Below the pieces are notes generated by a model. The model saw only the letters and a list, made by a program, of their open reading frames with translations, was not told the DNA's origin and ran no database searches. Shown here piece after piece: positions 1 to 10,642 of a stretch of DNA of 60,827 nt (within the stretch, counting starts at the first letter, position 1; every line of letters begins with the position of its first letter). The DNA is from Actinomadura fibrosa (lineage in GTDB: Bacteria > Actinomycetota > Actinomycetes > Streptosporangiales > Streptosporangiaceae), in assembly GCF_900659615.1 (NCBI RefSeq), contig NZ_CAACUY010000035.1, positions 1 through 60,827 on the forward strand, in the 5' to 3' direction. The position numbers and the translations under genes are program-made.

Positions 1-2
1 CG

Positions 3-689
3 CTGCTCGGCGACGGCTGGCCCGCGCCCGAGCTGCGCGTCCCGCCGCAGAATCCGCCGCCCGCGGCGCCGCCGGCACCGGCGCGGCCGCCGGGGCTGCG
101 CGAGCGCAAGAAGGCCCAGACCCGGCGGGCCATCAACCGCGCGGCGCTGGACCTGTTCACCGAGCGCGGCTACGACGACGTCGGGGTCCGCGAGATCGCC
201 GACGCCGCGGGCACCTCGCTCGCAACCATGTTCACCTACTTCCCGGACGGGAAGGCGAGCCTGGTCTTCCCCGGCAGCCGGGCCGAGCGCACGGCCGCCC
301 TGGTCCGCGCCGTCCGCCTCCGCCGGCCCGGGCAGACCGTCCTGCGGGCGCTGCACGACCACATGGCCACGCGCGGCCCGTTTAAGGCGGATCCCGCACC
401 CGAGAAGAGACGCGTGCTCGACCTCGTCCGCGCCACCCCGCAACTCCGCGACCACGCGCTCCACTCCTGGACCGCCGCCGAGGACGACCTCACCGCCGCC
501 ATCACGCGAGAGGCCGCCCTCCCCGCCGGGGACCACACCGCCCGGCTGCTGGCCCGCTACGTCCTCCAGATCCCCGACCTGGCCCGCACCGCCGCCGACG
601 CCCGCCGCGTCCTGGACGTCGTCACCGCCCTCCTCGAACACGGCTGGCCCGCAGGCACATGGGCGGCGGCCCCGGACGACGGCCGGTGA
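3..689 (+). CDS. TetR-family regulator, 5' end outside window
   Basis: The reading frame is open from the window edge to a TGA at 687-689, with no ATG or GTG before codon 228, so the true start lies upstream. A TetR DNA-binding domain begins near base 105 (helix-turn-helix segment REIADAAGTSLATMFTYF, ending near base 245) and is followed by a helical ligand-binding half. The residues before the domain (LLGDGWPAPELR) resemble this protein's own C-terminal segment (LLEHGWPAGTW), and a Pro/Ala linker joins them to the HTH. This suggests a preceding TetR module fused in frame. The regulated genes are unknown, because nothing to the right looks like a partner. Confidence 0.75.
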   Translation: MLGDGWPAPELRVPPQNPPPAAPPAPARPPGLRERKKAQTRRAINRAALDLFTERGYDDVGVREIADAAGTSLATMFTYFPDGKASLVFPGSRAERTAALVRAVRLRRPGQTVLRALHDHMATRGPFKADPAPEKRRVLDLVRATPQLRDHALHSWTAAEDDLTAAITREAALPAGDHTARLLARYVLQIPDLARTAADARRVLDVVTALLEHGWPAGTWAAAPDDGR

Positions 690-798
690 AGAGCGGCCGG
701 CGTCGTCCTGGTGCCGATGTCCATCTCGGGGACCGCGGTGGCACGGGGTCGTCACCGGTGACGACCTGGCCTTCGCGGCGCTGTGGAGCAGGCTCGGG

Positions 799-3138
<2,340 letters not shown>

Positions 3139-3333
3139 CTACGGCCTTCCTCCCTTCTTCCAGGGAGCATGAAGGCGTTCGAGCCGGTGACGCTGAGGAG
3201 TGTTCACGCCAGCATCGCGATGGCCAAAGGTGGTCATGTGCTGCGTGAGCTTCCGTCGGTCTCCGTCGGCGGGCGAACCGGAGGTGCCTCCGTCCGGCCC
3301 ACGGCAGGCGCCCAACTGGCGCCAGAAATCTCT

Positions 3334-3351
3334 CGAAACTTTTCGAAAGTT
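3334..3351. promoter_or_regulatory. Putative glycan-utilisation operator
   Basis: Two overlapping perfect dyads occur here: CGAAA-CT-TTTCG (3334-3345) and AACTTT-TCG-AAAGTT (3337-3351). GAAA/TTTC palindromes of this kind precede xylanase and xylosidase genes of streptomycetes and bind LacI- or ROK-type repressors. It lies about 380 bp from the xylanase start, which is far for a simple operator. Confidence 0.5.
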
Positions 3352-3497
3352 GATCTGAACGCACTCAGGGAGCACCGCCGACGTCGTAGCCGCCTACCGC
3401 CCCGGCCTGCCGTTCGTCCCCGGCACCTGGGCCGCGCAGGTGGCCGCCCCGCTCACCGCAGTATGCACCGAGCGGGTCCAGCGCGGTGCATCCGCGG

Positions 3498-4358
3498 TCA
3501 GCCGTCGTGGGCCTGGTTCAGGAAGCCGGTGACGACGGTGTAGTAGTCGTGCGGCCGCTCCTCCTGGAGGTGGTGGGAGGTGTGGTCCATGACGTACAGG
3601 TGACCGCGCGGCACCATCCGGGCGAGCATCAGCGGATAGTCGGGGGTGAGGAACGCGTCGTGCATCCCCCACGCGAACAGCGCGGGAGCCGTGATGCGCC
3701 CCAGTTCGTCGGTGAGGTCCTGCCAGTCGCCACGCGGGTTGTCGGTGGCCGCGGCGAGCGCCATCTCCTCCGGGTCCAGGCTCTGCTGGTAGCGCAGGGA
3801 GACGGTCTCGTCCGGGACCGCGTCGGGGTCGTACCACTCCAGCCGCGCTATGAGGTCGCGCATCTTCTCCCAGGACGGGCCACCGCCGCCGTAGTAGGCG
3901 TCGCGGGCGTTGCGGCCGCGGCGGGCCCCTTCGGGCAGCGGCGCGAGCGGGCCGTAGAAGACCGGCATGCTCCCGGTGACCACCAGCGAGCGCACCCGCT
4001 CGGGGTACTTCGCCGCCAGGTTGAGCGCGATCGTCCCGCCCCAGGAGTTGCAGACGAAGTCGGCCCGGGCGATGCCGAGCGCGTCCATGAGCGCGACGGT
4101 CTTCGCGGCGTGGAAGTCCCACATCGGCCCGGTGATGACGCATTTCTCCGACCGGCCGTACTGCAGGATGTCGACCAGGAGGCACTCGCGGTCGCGCGCG
4201 AACAGCGGTGCGACGGGGCCGAAGTCCGACCAGGCGGTGCAGCCCGGCCCGCCGCCGTGCAGGAAGATCGTCGGGCTGCCCGCGCCCATGCGCAGGTAGT
4301 GGTACTTCACGCCGTCGGCGTCGGCGTACGCCCCCTCGGGAGCCGGTTGGATGTCCAT
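3498..4358 (-). CDS. Alpha/beta hydrolase, meta-cleavage-product hydrolase type (MhpC/HsaD-like)
   Basis: A 286-aa cytoplasmic hydrolase likely to cut C-C bonds of vinylogous 1,5-diketones formed by extradiol ring cleavage. It has the oxyanion region FLHGGGPGCTAW (32-43), nucleophile Ser105 in CNSWGG, Asp234 in GMHD and a C-terminal His262 in the H-x2-Q-x-E pattern typical of this family. It is divergent from the hotdog pair at 4490, and the shared upstream region holds one copy of the island's 17-bp palindrome, 43 bp from this start. It is one of three alpha/beta hydrolases in the island. The exact substrate is unknown. Confidence 0.82.
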   Translation of the reverse strand: MDIQPAPEGAYADADGVKYHYLRMGAGSPTIFLHGGGPGCTAWSDFGPVAPLFARDRECLLVDILQYGRSEKCVITGPMWDFHAAKTVALMDALGIARADFVCNSWGGTIALNLAAKYPERVRSLVVTGSMPVFYGPLAPLPEGARRGRNARDAYYGGGGPSWEKMRDLIARLEWYDPDAVPDETVSLRYQQSLDPEEMALAAATDNPRGDWQDLTDELGRITAPALFAWGMHDAFLTPDYPLMLARMVPRGHLYVMDHTSHHLQEERPHDYYTVVTGFLNQAHDG

Positions 4359-4401
4359 GGCGCGATCCTCGCGCCGCCGGGGCCGCGCGCCGAAGCTCCT
4401 C

Positions 4402-4418
4402 GGTCCGCTGAGCGGTCC
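4402..4418. promoter_or_regulatory. Island palindrome, site A
   Basis: GGTCCGCTGAGCGGTCC, with 8-bp arms around a central G and one arm mismatch. It is located between the divergent hydrolase (3498-4358) and hotdog (4490) genes, 43 bp and 71 bp from their starts. It belongs to a repeated motif set found in promoter regions across the catabolic island. Confidence 0.65.
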
Positions 4419-4489
4419 GCGTTCCTGACCGGCGGCGGGCGCCGTGCGTAGCGTGCACCGCAGGTGAACCCACCCCGGGAGGTGCCATC

Positions 4490-4972
4490 GTGGAAGCCGC
4501 GCTCGACGTCGCCGAGCGGCGCGCCCGCGCCCTCGTCGGCCGGGTCGGGCACCGGTCGCTCGGCGTCGTGCGGGCGGCCGAGGCCGCCGGGTTCGCGCGG
4601 GCCGCCGGGGAGACCTCCCCGTGCCTGGTCGACCCGGACGACGCCGGCTTCGTCGTCCACCCGATGTACGTCGTCAGCCTGCTGCGCGGCGTGCCGGGCG
4701 CCGGCGACGAGGAGTTCCGCCCGGACGGGATGTACCGCGACGAGGTCCCGGGGACCGACGGCCTCGACGTCGCCCTGATGGCCGGCGGCCAGGACGTGCG
4801 CTGGATCGCCGATGTGCGGCCCGGCGACCGGATCGACGTACGGCGCACGCTGACGGAGGTCGCGCGCAAGGGGCGCGGCGCCGGTTTCCTGCTGCTGACC
4901 GTCGAGAAGACCTACGGAACGGCCGAGCGCGGTGCCCTCGTCGAGGTCACGGAAAGGTTGATCGTCCGATGA
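4490..4972 (+). CDS. MaoC-like dehydratase subunit, N-terminal (FAS1_DH-like) hotdog type
   Basis: A 160-aa single hotdog domain starting with GTG behind a GGGAGGTG ribosome-binding site. The features VHPMYVVSLL (56-65) and VRPGDRIDVRRTLTEV followed by a KGRGAGFLLLTVEKTY strand are typical of N-terminal-type MaoC dehydratase subunits, which pair with a separate catalytic half. Its stop overlaps the ATG of the C-terminal-type partner (ATGA), so the two are translationally coupled and probably form a heterodimeric enoyl-CoA or acyl-thioester hydratase. A second pair with the same order lies at 16302-17217. Confidence 0.75.
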   Translation: MEAALDVAERRARALVGRVGHRSLGVVRAAEAAGFARAAGETSPCLVDPDDAGFVVHPMYVVSLLRGVPGAGDEEFRPDGMYRDEVPGTDGLDVALMAGGQDVRWIADVRPGDRIDVRRTLTEVARKGRGAGFLLLTVEKTYGTAERGALVEVTERLIVR

Positions 4973-5445
4973 CGGACCAGGACGCCTCCACCACGGCCGG
5001 CGGCCGGCCGGCACTGCCCGGCGCGGAGATCGCGCCCGTCCGGGCGGTGCCGGACGCGGTCCGGCTGCTGCGGTTCGGCGCGGTGACGCGGAACGCGCAC
5101 CGCATCCACTACGACGCCGAGTTCGCCCGCTCCGAGGGGCTGGCCGGCCCCGTGGTGATGGCGCAGCTGCACGGTTGCCTTCTCCACCGGGCGGCGACCG
5201 CCTTCGCCGGCGGCGACCCGCGCGCCGTCCGGGCGCTCGGATGGCAGAACCGCGCGCCCGCGCGTCCCGGTGACCGCCTCACCGTCACCGGCACCGTGCG
5301 CATGGTCGACGAAGCGACCGGTGAGGTCACGCTCGACCTGGAGGAGGCCCTCGACGACGGCACCGTCTGCTGCCGCGGGCATGCCGTCGTCGTCCTGCCG
5401 CCACCGATGCCGTCCGGGACCGGTGACGGCGCCGCCGACCGGTAG
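4969..5445 (+). CDS. MaoC/HTD2-like dehydratase subunit, catalytic hotdog type
   Basis: 158 aa, starting at the ATGA overlap with the preceding gene. The segment LRFGAVTRNAHRIHYD (34-49), followed by GLAGPVVMAQLHG, is the hydratase signature of the HTD2/mesaconyl-CoA hydratase branch, in which the usual Asp-x-Asn-x-x-His becomes Thr-x-Asn-x-His. It is the likely catalytic half of a two-subunit (R)-type hydratase acting on a CoA ester. The substrate is unknown. It converges on the MDR gene at 5476. Confidence 0.75.
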   Translation: MTDQDASTTAGGRPALPGAEIAPVRAVPDAVRLLRFGAVTRNAHRIHYDAEFARSEGLAGPVVMAQLHGCLLHRAATAFAGGDPRAVRALGWQNRAPARPGDRLTVTGTVRMVDEATGEVTLDLEEALDDGTVCCRGHAVVVLPPPMPSGTGDGAADR

Positions 5446-5475
5446 TCCGCTCGGCGGCGCCCTTGCCGGACGCGG

Positions 5476-6429
5476 TCAGTCCATTGTCAGGGCGACCTTC
5501 CCGACCGCCTCGCCGGTGCGCAGGCGTTCGATGGCCTCCGCGAACCGGTCGAGGCCGTACCGCTCCACGTTGAGGGCCAGGTCCCCGGCGGTGATCTCGG
5601 CCAGGAGCCGCCGGCCCACCTCGGCGAGGTCCCGGGCGCGGGTCATCAGGTTGACCGGCAGCAGCGCGACGTCGGCGAGCAGCCATTCCGCGAGGTCGAC
5701 GGTGAGCTCCCGCCCCGCCGAGTAGCCGACCAGGGCGGCCCGGCCGCCGGGCCGGACGAGCGCGAGCGCGGCGGTCAGCACCGGCCCCCCGACCGTGTCG
5801 ACGAGGGCGTCGACCCGGCCGCCCACGGCCTGTTCCGACAGGTCGCGGGCGAGGATCGTCTTGGCCCCGGACGGGACGTGCGGCAGCTTGGACGGCCGTC
5901 CGACGACGCCGATCACCTCCGCACCGGCCCGCGCGGCCAGCTGCACCGCCATGGACCCGACGGCTCCGGCCGCGCCCGTCACGATGACCCGCTCCCCTTC
6001 GCGGATCGCCGCCACGTCGTGCACCGCCGCCCAGGCGGCGCCCGCCGGGGAGAAGAACGAGCACGCGACGGCGGGGTCCGCGCCGGGGAGCGCGGCGGCG
6101 GCGGCCTTGTCGGGGACGACCGCGTGCTCGGCCCAGCCGCCGTCACGGCGCAGTCCCACTCCGGCGCCTCGCAGGAGCACCAGGGAGCCCACAGGGTGGA
6201 CGTCCGACTCGATGACCGTGCCGCACGCGTCGGTGCCCGGCACGAACGGCGGCTCGGGCAGGATGCCGAACCGGCCGTCGATGACGTTCAGGTCGAGATG
6301 GCCGACCGCCGCGGCCCGCACCCGGACCAGCGTCTCGCCCGGCGACCGCGCGGGCACGGGCCGCTCCACGATCCGCGGCGGCGATCCGAACTCGTCCAGG
6401 ACGAGCGCGCGGGAGTTCTCCGTGGTCAC
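5476..6429 (-). CDS. Zinc-independent medium-chain dehydrogenase/reductase (quinone-oxidoreductase type)
   Basis: 317 aa from a GTG that overlaps the permease stop (GTGA). An N-terminal GroES-like fold contains FVPGTDACGTV. The Rossmann segment has VTGAAGAVGSMAVQLA near residues 148-163 for NADPH. No structural zinc Cys cluster is visible, so it is likely an NADPH enone/quinone or alkene reductase. It is the last gene of the unit that encodes the importer, implying that it acts on an early or late intermediate of the imported compound. Confidence 0.8.
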   Translation of the reverse strand: MTTENSRALVLDEFGSPPRIVERPVPARSPGETLVRVRAAAVGHLDLNVIDGRFGILPEPPFVPGTDACGTVIESDVHPVGSLVLLRGAGVGLRRDGGWAEHAVVPDKAAAAALPGADPAVACSFFSPAGAAWAAVHDVAAIREGERVIVTGAAGAVGSMAVQLAARAGAEVIGVVGRPSKLPHVPSGAKTILARDLSEQAVGGRVDALVDTVGGPVLTAALALVRPGGRAALVGYSAGRELTVDLAEWLLADVALLPVNLMTRARDLAEVGRRLLAEITAGDLALNVERYGLDRFAEAIERLRTGEAVGKVALTMD

Positions 6430-7253
6430 AGCTTCACCCCATAGCGGCGCAGGACACGTGAGGAGACGATGCGCAGCACCCGGTCGAAGACGAACCCGAG
6501 GATGCCGAGCGTGATGATGCCGACGAACACCCAGTCGATGCGGCCGTAGTTCCGCGACGTCCAGATCAGCGCGCCGAGGCCGACCTGCGCCGCCACGATC
6601 TCGGCCGAGACGATGGTCAGGAAGGAGTTCCCCATGGCCAGGCGGGCGCCGGTGACGATGTGCGGCACCGTGGCGGGCAGCACGATGCTCCGCATGACCT
6701 GCCACCGGTTCGCGCCGAGGCTGGTGGCCGCGCGGAGCTTGGACTCGTTGATCGACAGCACGCCGGCGATGGTGTTGAGCGTGACGATGAAGACGGACGT
6801 GTAGAAGATCAGCACGATCTTCGACGACTCGCCGATGCCGAGCCACACCACCGCCAGGGTGACGAAGGCGACCGGCGGGATGAACCGGAAGAACTCGATG
6901 TAGGGATCGAGCAGCTGCCGGATCACCGGGAGGCGGCCCATGAGCAGGCCCACGGGCACGCCGACGGCCACGCCGAGGCCCCAGCCGATGAGGATGCGGC
7001 GGCCGGAGGCGATGACGGAGTTCCCCAGCGTGCCGTCGGAGGCGAGCTCCCGGGCCGCCTTCAGGGTCTGCGCCGGCGAGGCGACGAGCGCGGAGCCGTA
7101 CCGCATCGCCAGGAGCTGCCAGACCCCGATCCCGATGATGATGGAGATCGCGTACATGCCGGCGGTGCGGAGCGGGCCGGACGCCGCGCGGGGACGCCGG
7201 GCCCGGATCCGGGGGACGGCGTCCCCCTGCCGGGCGGTGTCGACGGTCGTCAC
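6426..7253 (-). CDS. ABC importer permease, SsuC/TauC type
   Basis: A 275-aa inner-membrane permease with about six hydrophobic segments and the BPD_transp_1 coupling loop, seen as LRAATSLGANRWQVMRSIVLPATVPHIVTG in the centre of the chain (read in two parts: EAA-like loop LRAATSLGA and LPATVPHIV). The GTG start overlaps the ATPase stop (GTGA). It forms an importer with the ATPase at 7250-8074 and the lipoprotein at 8082-9059. Members of this family import sulfonates, taurine, nitrate, pyrimidine precursors or aromatic acids. The context suggests an aromatic substrate. Confidence 0.87.
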   Translation of the reverse strand: MTTVDTARQGDAVPRIRARRPRAASGPLRTAGMYAISIIIGIGVWQLLAMRYGSALVASPAQTLKAARELASDGTLGNSVIASGRRILIGWGLGVAVGVPVGLLMGRLPVIRQLLDPYIEFFRFIPPVAFVTLAVVWLGIGESSKIVLIFYTSVFIVTLNTIAGVLSINESKLRAATSLGANRWQVMRSIVLPATVPHIVTGARLAMGNSFLTIVSAEIVAAQVGLGALIWTSRNYGRIDWVFVGIITLGILGFVFDRVLRIVSSRVLRRYGVKL

Positions 7254-8074
7254 CCGTCCTCCTCTCCGGAGGCGAGGCCCTGCTCCCGCAGGGCCGTGCG
7301 AACCTCCTGGCCGATGTCCTGCCGCAGCTTCTGGTGGAGCGCGATCGCGCCCGGCGACGTCTCGTCGCGGGGCCGGGGCAGCTTCACCTCGTAGACGTTC
7401 TTGATCGACGCCGCCGGGCCCGCCGTCATGACCGCGATGCGGTCGGCGAGGATGATCGCCTCGCCGATGTCGTGGGTGACGAACACGACGGTGCACCCGG
7501 ACTCCCGCCAGATGCGGTCCATCTCCTCCTGCATGACCTGCCGGGTCTGGGCGTCCAGGGCGCCGAACGGCTCGTCCATGAGCACGATGCGGGGCCGGTT
7601 CGCCAGCACCCGGGCGATCTGCACCCGCTGCCGCATGCCGCCCGACAGCTGGTCGGGGAACGTGTCGGCGAACTTGCGGAGGCCGACGAGCCCGAGGTAC
7701 TCGTCGGCCAGGGCGGCCTGCTTCGCGCGGGACATGCCGCGCATGCGGGGGCCGAAGGCGACGTTCTGCCGCACGGTCAGCCAGTCGAACAGCGCGTCGC
7801 TGTTCTGGAAGACCATGCCGCGCTCCGGTGACGGCCCGCTGACGGGCCGGCCGTCGACGGAGACGGTGCCGGCCGTGGCCCGGGTGAATCCGGCCAGCGC
7901 GGACAGCAGGGTGGACTTGCCGCACCCGCTCGGGCCGAGCAGGCAGAGGAACTCCCCCGCGGCGACGTCGAGGGAGATGTCCTCGACGGCGCGGTAGGCG
8001 CCGAAGCTGATGCCCACGCCGTCGATGCGCGTGGCCGCGCCGCGGGCGGCTTCCCGATCGATCTCGGTCGTCAC
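7250..8074 (-). CDS. ABC importer ATPase, SsuB/TauB type
   Basis: A 274-aa ATPase starting with GTG behind GAGG. The motifs are complete: Walker A GPSGCGKS (47-54), Q-loop Gln90, signature LSGGM (143-147), Walker B VLMDEP (164-169) and switch His201. It powers the neighbouring permease. The short spacing (7 bp after the binding-protein stop) and the overlap with the permease show one operon reading from 9059 to 5476. Confidence 0.9.
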   Translation of the reverse strand: MTTEIDREAARGAATRIDGVGISFGAYRAVEDISLDVAAGEFLCLLGPSGCGKSTLLSALAGFTRATAGTVSVDGRPVSGPSPERGMVFQNSDALFDWLTVRQNVAFGPRMRGMSRAKQAALADEYLGLVGLRKFADTFPDQLSGGMRQRVQIARVLANRPRIVLMDEPFGALDAQTRQVMQEEMDRIWRESGCTVVFVTHDIGEAIILADRIAVMTAGPAASIKNVYEVKLPRPRDETSPGAIALHQKLRQDIGQEVRTALREQGLASGEEDG

Positions 8075-8081
8075 GGCGTCC

Positions 8082-9059
8082 TCACTTCCCCGCATGCTGG
8101 GAGTACCAGTTCTGGAGCACGGCCGTCCGCACGTCCGGCTTCGCCTTGGCCTTGCCGGTCTCCAGGAAGAACTCGGCGGTCCGCTCGTACCCCTCCAGGT
8201 CGGCGGCGGTGATGTCGCGGACCCCGAAGTCGATCTCCCTGGCCGCGGTGACGGTCTGCTCGGCCGGCACCTTCGCGATCTTCTGCGTCGCCCGCGCCGC
8301 CGCCTGCGGATCGCTCTCGGTGAGCCTGGCCGCCTCGTCGAGCGCCGCGGCGACCTTGGCGGCCGTGCCCTGGTTGGCGGCCAGCCACCGGTTGCCGGCG
8401 ATGAGCCACTGGACGTAGGACAGGCCGTAGTCTCCGCTGGTCTCGGTGATCTTCCCGCCGAGCTCCGCGCCCTTGGCGGGCCACGGCTCCCACAGGACGT
8501 AGGCGTCGACACTGCCCTTCTGCAGCAGCGCCGGGATCTCCGGCGGGTCGGCGGTGACGAAGGCGACCTTCTTCGGGTCGATCCTCTTGGATTCGAGGAA
8601 CCGCGTCGCGGCGAGCTCCGACAGGCCGGGCACGGTCGCCATCTTCCTGATCTGGGACGGGTCGCCGACGTCCTTGCGCTGGACGACCTTCAGGAACTTC
8701 CCGGACTGCTCGTAGACGAGGAGCGCCCGCAGGTCGGGGTTCTGCTGGAGCTTGCCGATCGTCGTCGTGTCCGAGCTGCCGGCCAGCTGCACCTGCCCGG
8801 AGGCGATCGCGTCGACGGCGTCGCCGCCCTTGCCGAACTGGACCACGTCGACGTTGACGCCGCGCTTGGCGAACAGCCCCTTCTCCTGGGCGACGAACAC
8901 GGGGGCGTACGCCGCGTCGATGCCGACCGCGAAGCGGACCTTGGGCCCGGCGGCGTTTCCGGCACCCCCGGAGTCGGTCGAGCCGGCGCTGCAGGCGGAG
9001 ATGGTCGTGATCAGGGTGATGACGGCGGCGGCGCGCCAGAAGGTGGGCCGTGCTTGCAT
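8082..9059 (-). CDS. ABC substrate-binding lipoprotein, NMT1/SsuA family (paralogue 1)
   Basis: A 325-aa lipoprotein. A short lipoprotein signal ends at Cys23 (lipobox TISAC). The mature start CSAGSTDSGG is identical to that of the second binding protein at 17214. An NMT1/THI5-like periplasmic-binding fold follows, with the hinge segment LWEPWPAKG. It would capture the substrate at the cell surface and deliver it to the permease. GAGGTG precedes the ATG. It is divergent from the Rieske oxygenase, and two copies of the island palindrome lie between them. Confidence 0.88.
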   Translation of the reverse strand: MQARPTFWRAAAVITLITTISACSAGSTDSGGAGNAAGPKVRFAVGIDAAYAPVFVAQEKGLFAKRGVNVDVVQFGKGGDAVDAIASGQVQLAGSSDTTTIGKLQQNPDLRALLVYEQSGKFLKVVQRKDVGDPSQIRKMATVPGLSELAATRFLESKRIDPKKVAFVTADPPEIPALLQKGSVDAYVLWEPWPAKGAELGGKITETSGDYGLSYVQWLIAGNRWLAANQGTAAKVAAALDEAARLTESDPQAAARATQKIAKVPAEQTVTAAREIDFGVRDITAADLEGYERTAEFFLETGKAKAKPDVRTAVLQNWYSQHAGK

Positions 9060-9162
9060 AGAGCACCTCGATGGCTGTGGGCCGGGAACCCAGGCGTGGA
9101 TTCGGCGTAGGCCGGAGTTCGCTGAACCGTAAGGTGCCCGGCACCTGCGCCGCATGACCGAG

Positions 9163-9179
9163 GGTCCGCTCACCGGACC
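9163..9179. promoter_or_regulatory. Island palindrome, site B
   Basis: GGTCCGCTCACCGGACC, with one mismatch between arms, in the 249-bp divergent promoter region between the binding protein (start 9059) and the Rieske oxygenase (start 9309). Confidence 0.65.
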
Positions 9180-9219
9180 GTCCCCGGATCGCCGTCGCCG
9201 GCGGCCTCCGGGCGGCGGC

Positions 9220-9236
9220 GGTCTGCTGAGCGAGAC
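9220..9236. promoter_or_regulatory. Island palindrome, site C (degenerate)
   Basis: GGTCTGCTGAGCGAGAC keeps the GCTGAGCG core but has a shifted right arm. It lies 72 bp upstream of the Rieske start, a spacing also seen for site A to 4490 (71 bp) and site F to 18671 (67 bp). Confidence 0.45.
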
Positions 9237-9308
9237 GTTCCCGTAGGCGGGACCCGTCCGGCGTCCGATCATCTCGGCATCGCCAGTTGCATTTCGGGAG
9301 GACGACGC

Positions 9309-10508
9309 ATGACCGAGCCCGACCCGTCCGCTTCCGGAGCCGGGGAGACCCGCGCGCCGGCACGGCGGCCCAAGCGACCCGGCCGGCAGGACTGGTCGAC
9401 GTGGCCCGAGTACGACGCCGCCGCCGCGGGCTTCCGCGGGTACTGGTACCCCGTCACCTGGTCGAGCCATGTGACCGGCAAACCCATCGCGGTCACCCTC
9501 TGCGGCGAGAAGATCGCACTGGTCCGCGACGCCGGGAAGGTGCACGCCCTGCACGATCGCTGCCCCCACCGCGGCATCCCCCTGTCGCTCGGCGACCAGC
9601 AGTTCCCCGGCACGCTCAGTTGCGTGTACCACGGGTGGACGTTCCGCCTCGGCGACGGCGAGCTGTGCGCGGTCATCACCGACGGCCCCGACTCGCGGAT
9701 CTGCGGCAAGGTGCGGGTGCAGACGTATCCGGTGGAGGAACGCCTCGGCATGGTGTGGGTGTACGTCCCGCTCGCCGGCGAGGAACCGCATCCGCTCGAC
9801 TCGCAGCTGCCCGAGGAGCTCGTCGGCAACGCCTTCATGCTGGGCGGCCGCATCGAGCCCCGGACCGGGAACTGGCGGTTCGCGTGCGAGAACGGCTTCG
9901 ACGAGGGGCACGCGAAGTACCTGCACCGGACGTCGCTGTGGCGGCTGCTCAAGCCGATGCCCACCTGGAACATCACGAGGATCGTGCCGGAGGGCCGGTG
10001 GATCTACCGGGTGCAGGACGAGGTGCACTGGGAGGCGGACTTCCCGGGCGTGGGCCGGTGGACGACCAAGCGCTGGTGGAAGTTCCAGCCGCCCAAGGAG
10101 ACCTTCAACCTCGGCAACACCGGCAAGCCGAAGAAGGTCGACCCCGTCATCGAGTCCTGCGGGTTCCCCGGCTTCGCCTCGCTGTCCATGCCGGGCATCC
10201 TGCGCATCGCCTACCCGGGCTTCATCCACTACGAGTTCTACGTCCCGGTCGACGCGGACAACCACCAGTACGTCGGCATCATGGTCAACTTCACCGAGGG
10301 CTGGAAGAGCCTCGGCTTCTACGCCAAGTACCTCGGCGCGATCCGCTGGCTCTTCCACGGCCAGTTCTCCGGCCAGGACGCCTGGATGGTCGACGTGACG
10401 GACGCGCCTCCGGAGAAGCTCTACCGCCCCGACGTGTCGCTCACCGCCTGGCGCTCCCTCGCCGAGGAGGAGTTCGCCAAGAAGCGGGCCGAGATCGGCG
10501 CCAAGTGA
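9309..10508 (+). CDS. Rieske non-haem iron oxygenase, large subunit
   Basis: 399 aa behind GGGAGG. The Rieske [2Fe-2S] ligands are Cys85 and His87 (CPHRG) with Cys105 and His108 (CVYHGW). The mononuclear iron site is in NGFDEGHAKYLH (His201, His206), with Asp198 as the electron-transfer bridge and probably Asp357 (GQDAW) as the third ligand. The layout resembles CarAa-type alpha-only oxygenases, since no beta subunit follows. It would hydroxylate or dioxygenate the imported ring. Electrons probably come from the ferredoxin (21467) and reductase (20437). It is the first gene of an eight-gene operon with mostly 4-nt overlaps running to 15398. Confidence 0.9.
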   Translation: MTEPDPSASGAGETRAPARRPKRPGRQDWSTWPEYDAAAAGFRGYWYPVTWSSHVTGKPIAVTLCGEKIALVRDAGKVHALHDRCPHRGIPLSLGDQQFPGTLSCVYHGWTFRLGDGELCAVITDGPDSRICGKVRVQTYPVEERLGMVWVYVPLAGEEPHPLDSQLPEELVGNAFMLGGRIEPRTGNWRFACENGFDEGHAKYLHRTSLWRLLKPMPTWNITRIVPEGRWIYRVQDEVHWEADFPGVGRWTTKRWWKFQPPKETFNLGNTGKPKKVDPVIESCGFPGFASLSMPGILRIAYPGFIHYEFYVPVDADNHQYVGIMVNFTEGWKSLGFYAKYLGAIRWLFHGQFSGQDAWMVDVTDAPPEKLYRPDVSLTAWRSLAEEEFAKKRAEIGAK

Positions 10509-10525
10509 TCCCCGAGGAGCCTTCC

Positions 10526-10642
10526 GTGCGACGCACCCTGCTGACCCTGATCATCGGCGCGGCCCTCGCGGCGGCGGCACCGCCGCTGTGGCGCTGGATC
10601 GCCCGGACGAGCAACACCCAGGTCCACCGGATCAACCAGTGA
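10526..10642 (+). CDS. 38-residue single-span membrane peptide
   Basis: A small gene with GTG at 10526 preceded by GAGGAG at 6-nt spacing. An alternative GTG at 10505 would overlap the Rieske stop. The peptide has a basic start (MRRTLL), one hydrophobic segment at roughly residues 4-23, and a tail with WRW and Arg. Its stop overlaps the GTG of the next gene (GTGA), so it is embedded in the coupled operon. No family is recognised. It could anchor the oxygenase or another enzyme to the membrane, which is inference. Confidence 0.6.
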   Translation: MRRTLLTLIIGAALAAAAPPLWRWIARTSNTQVHRINQ

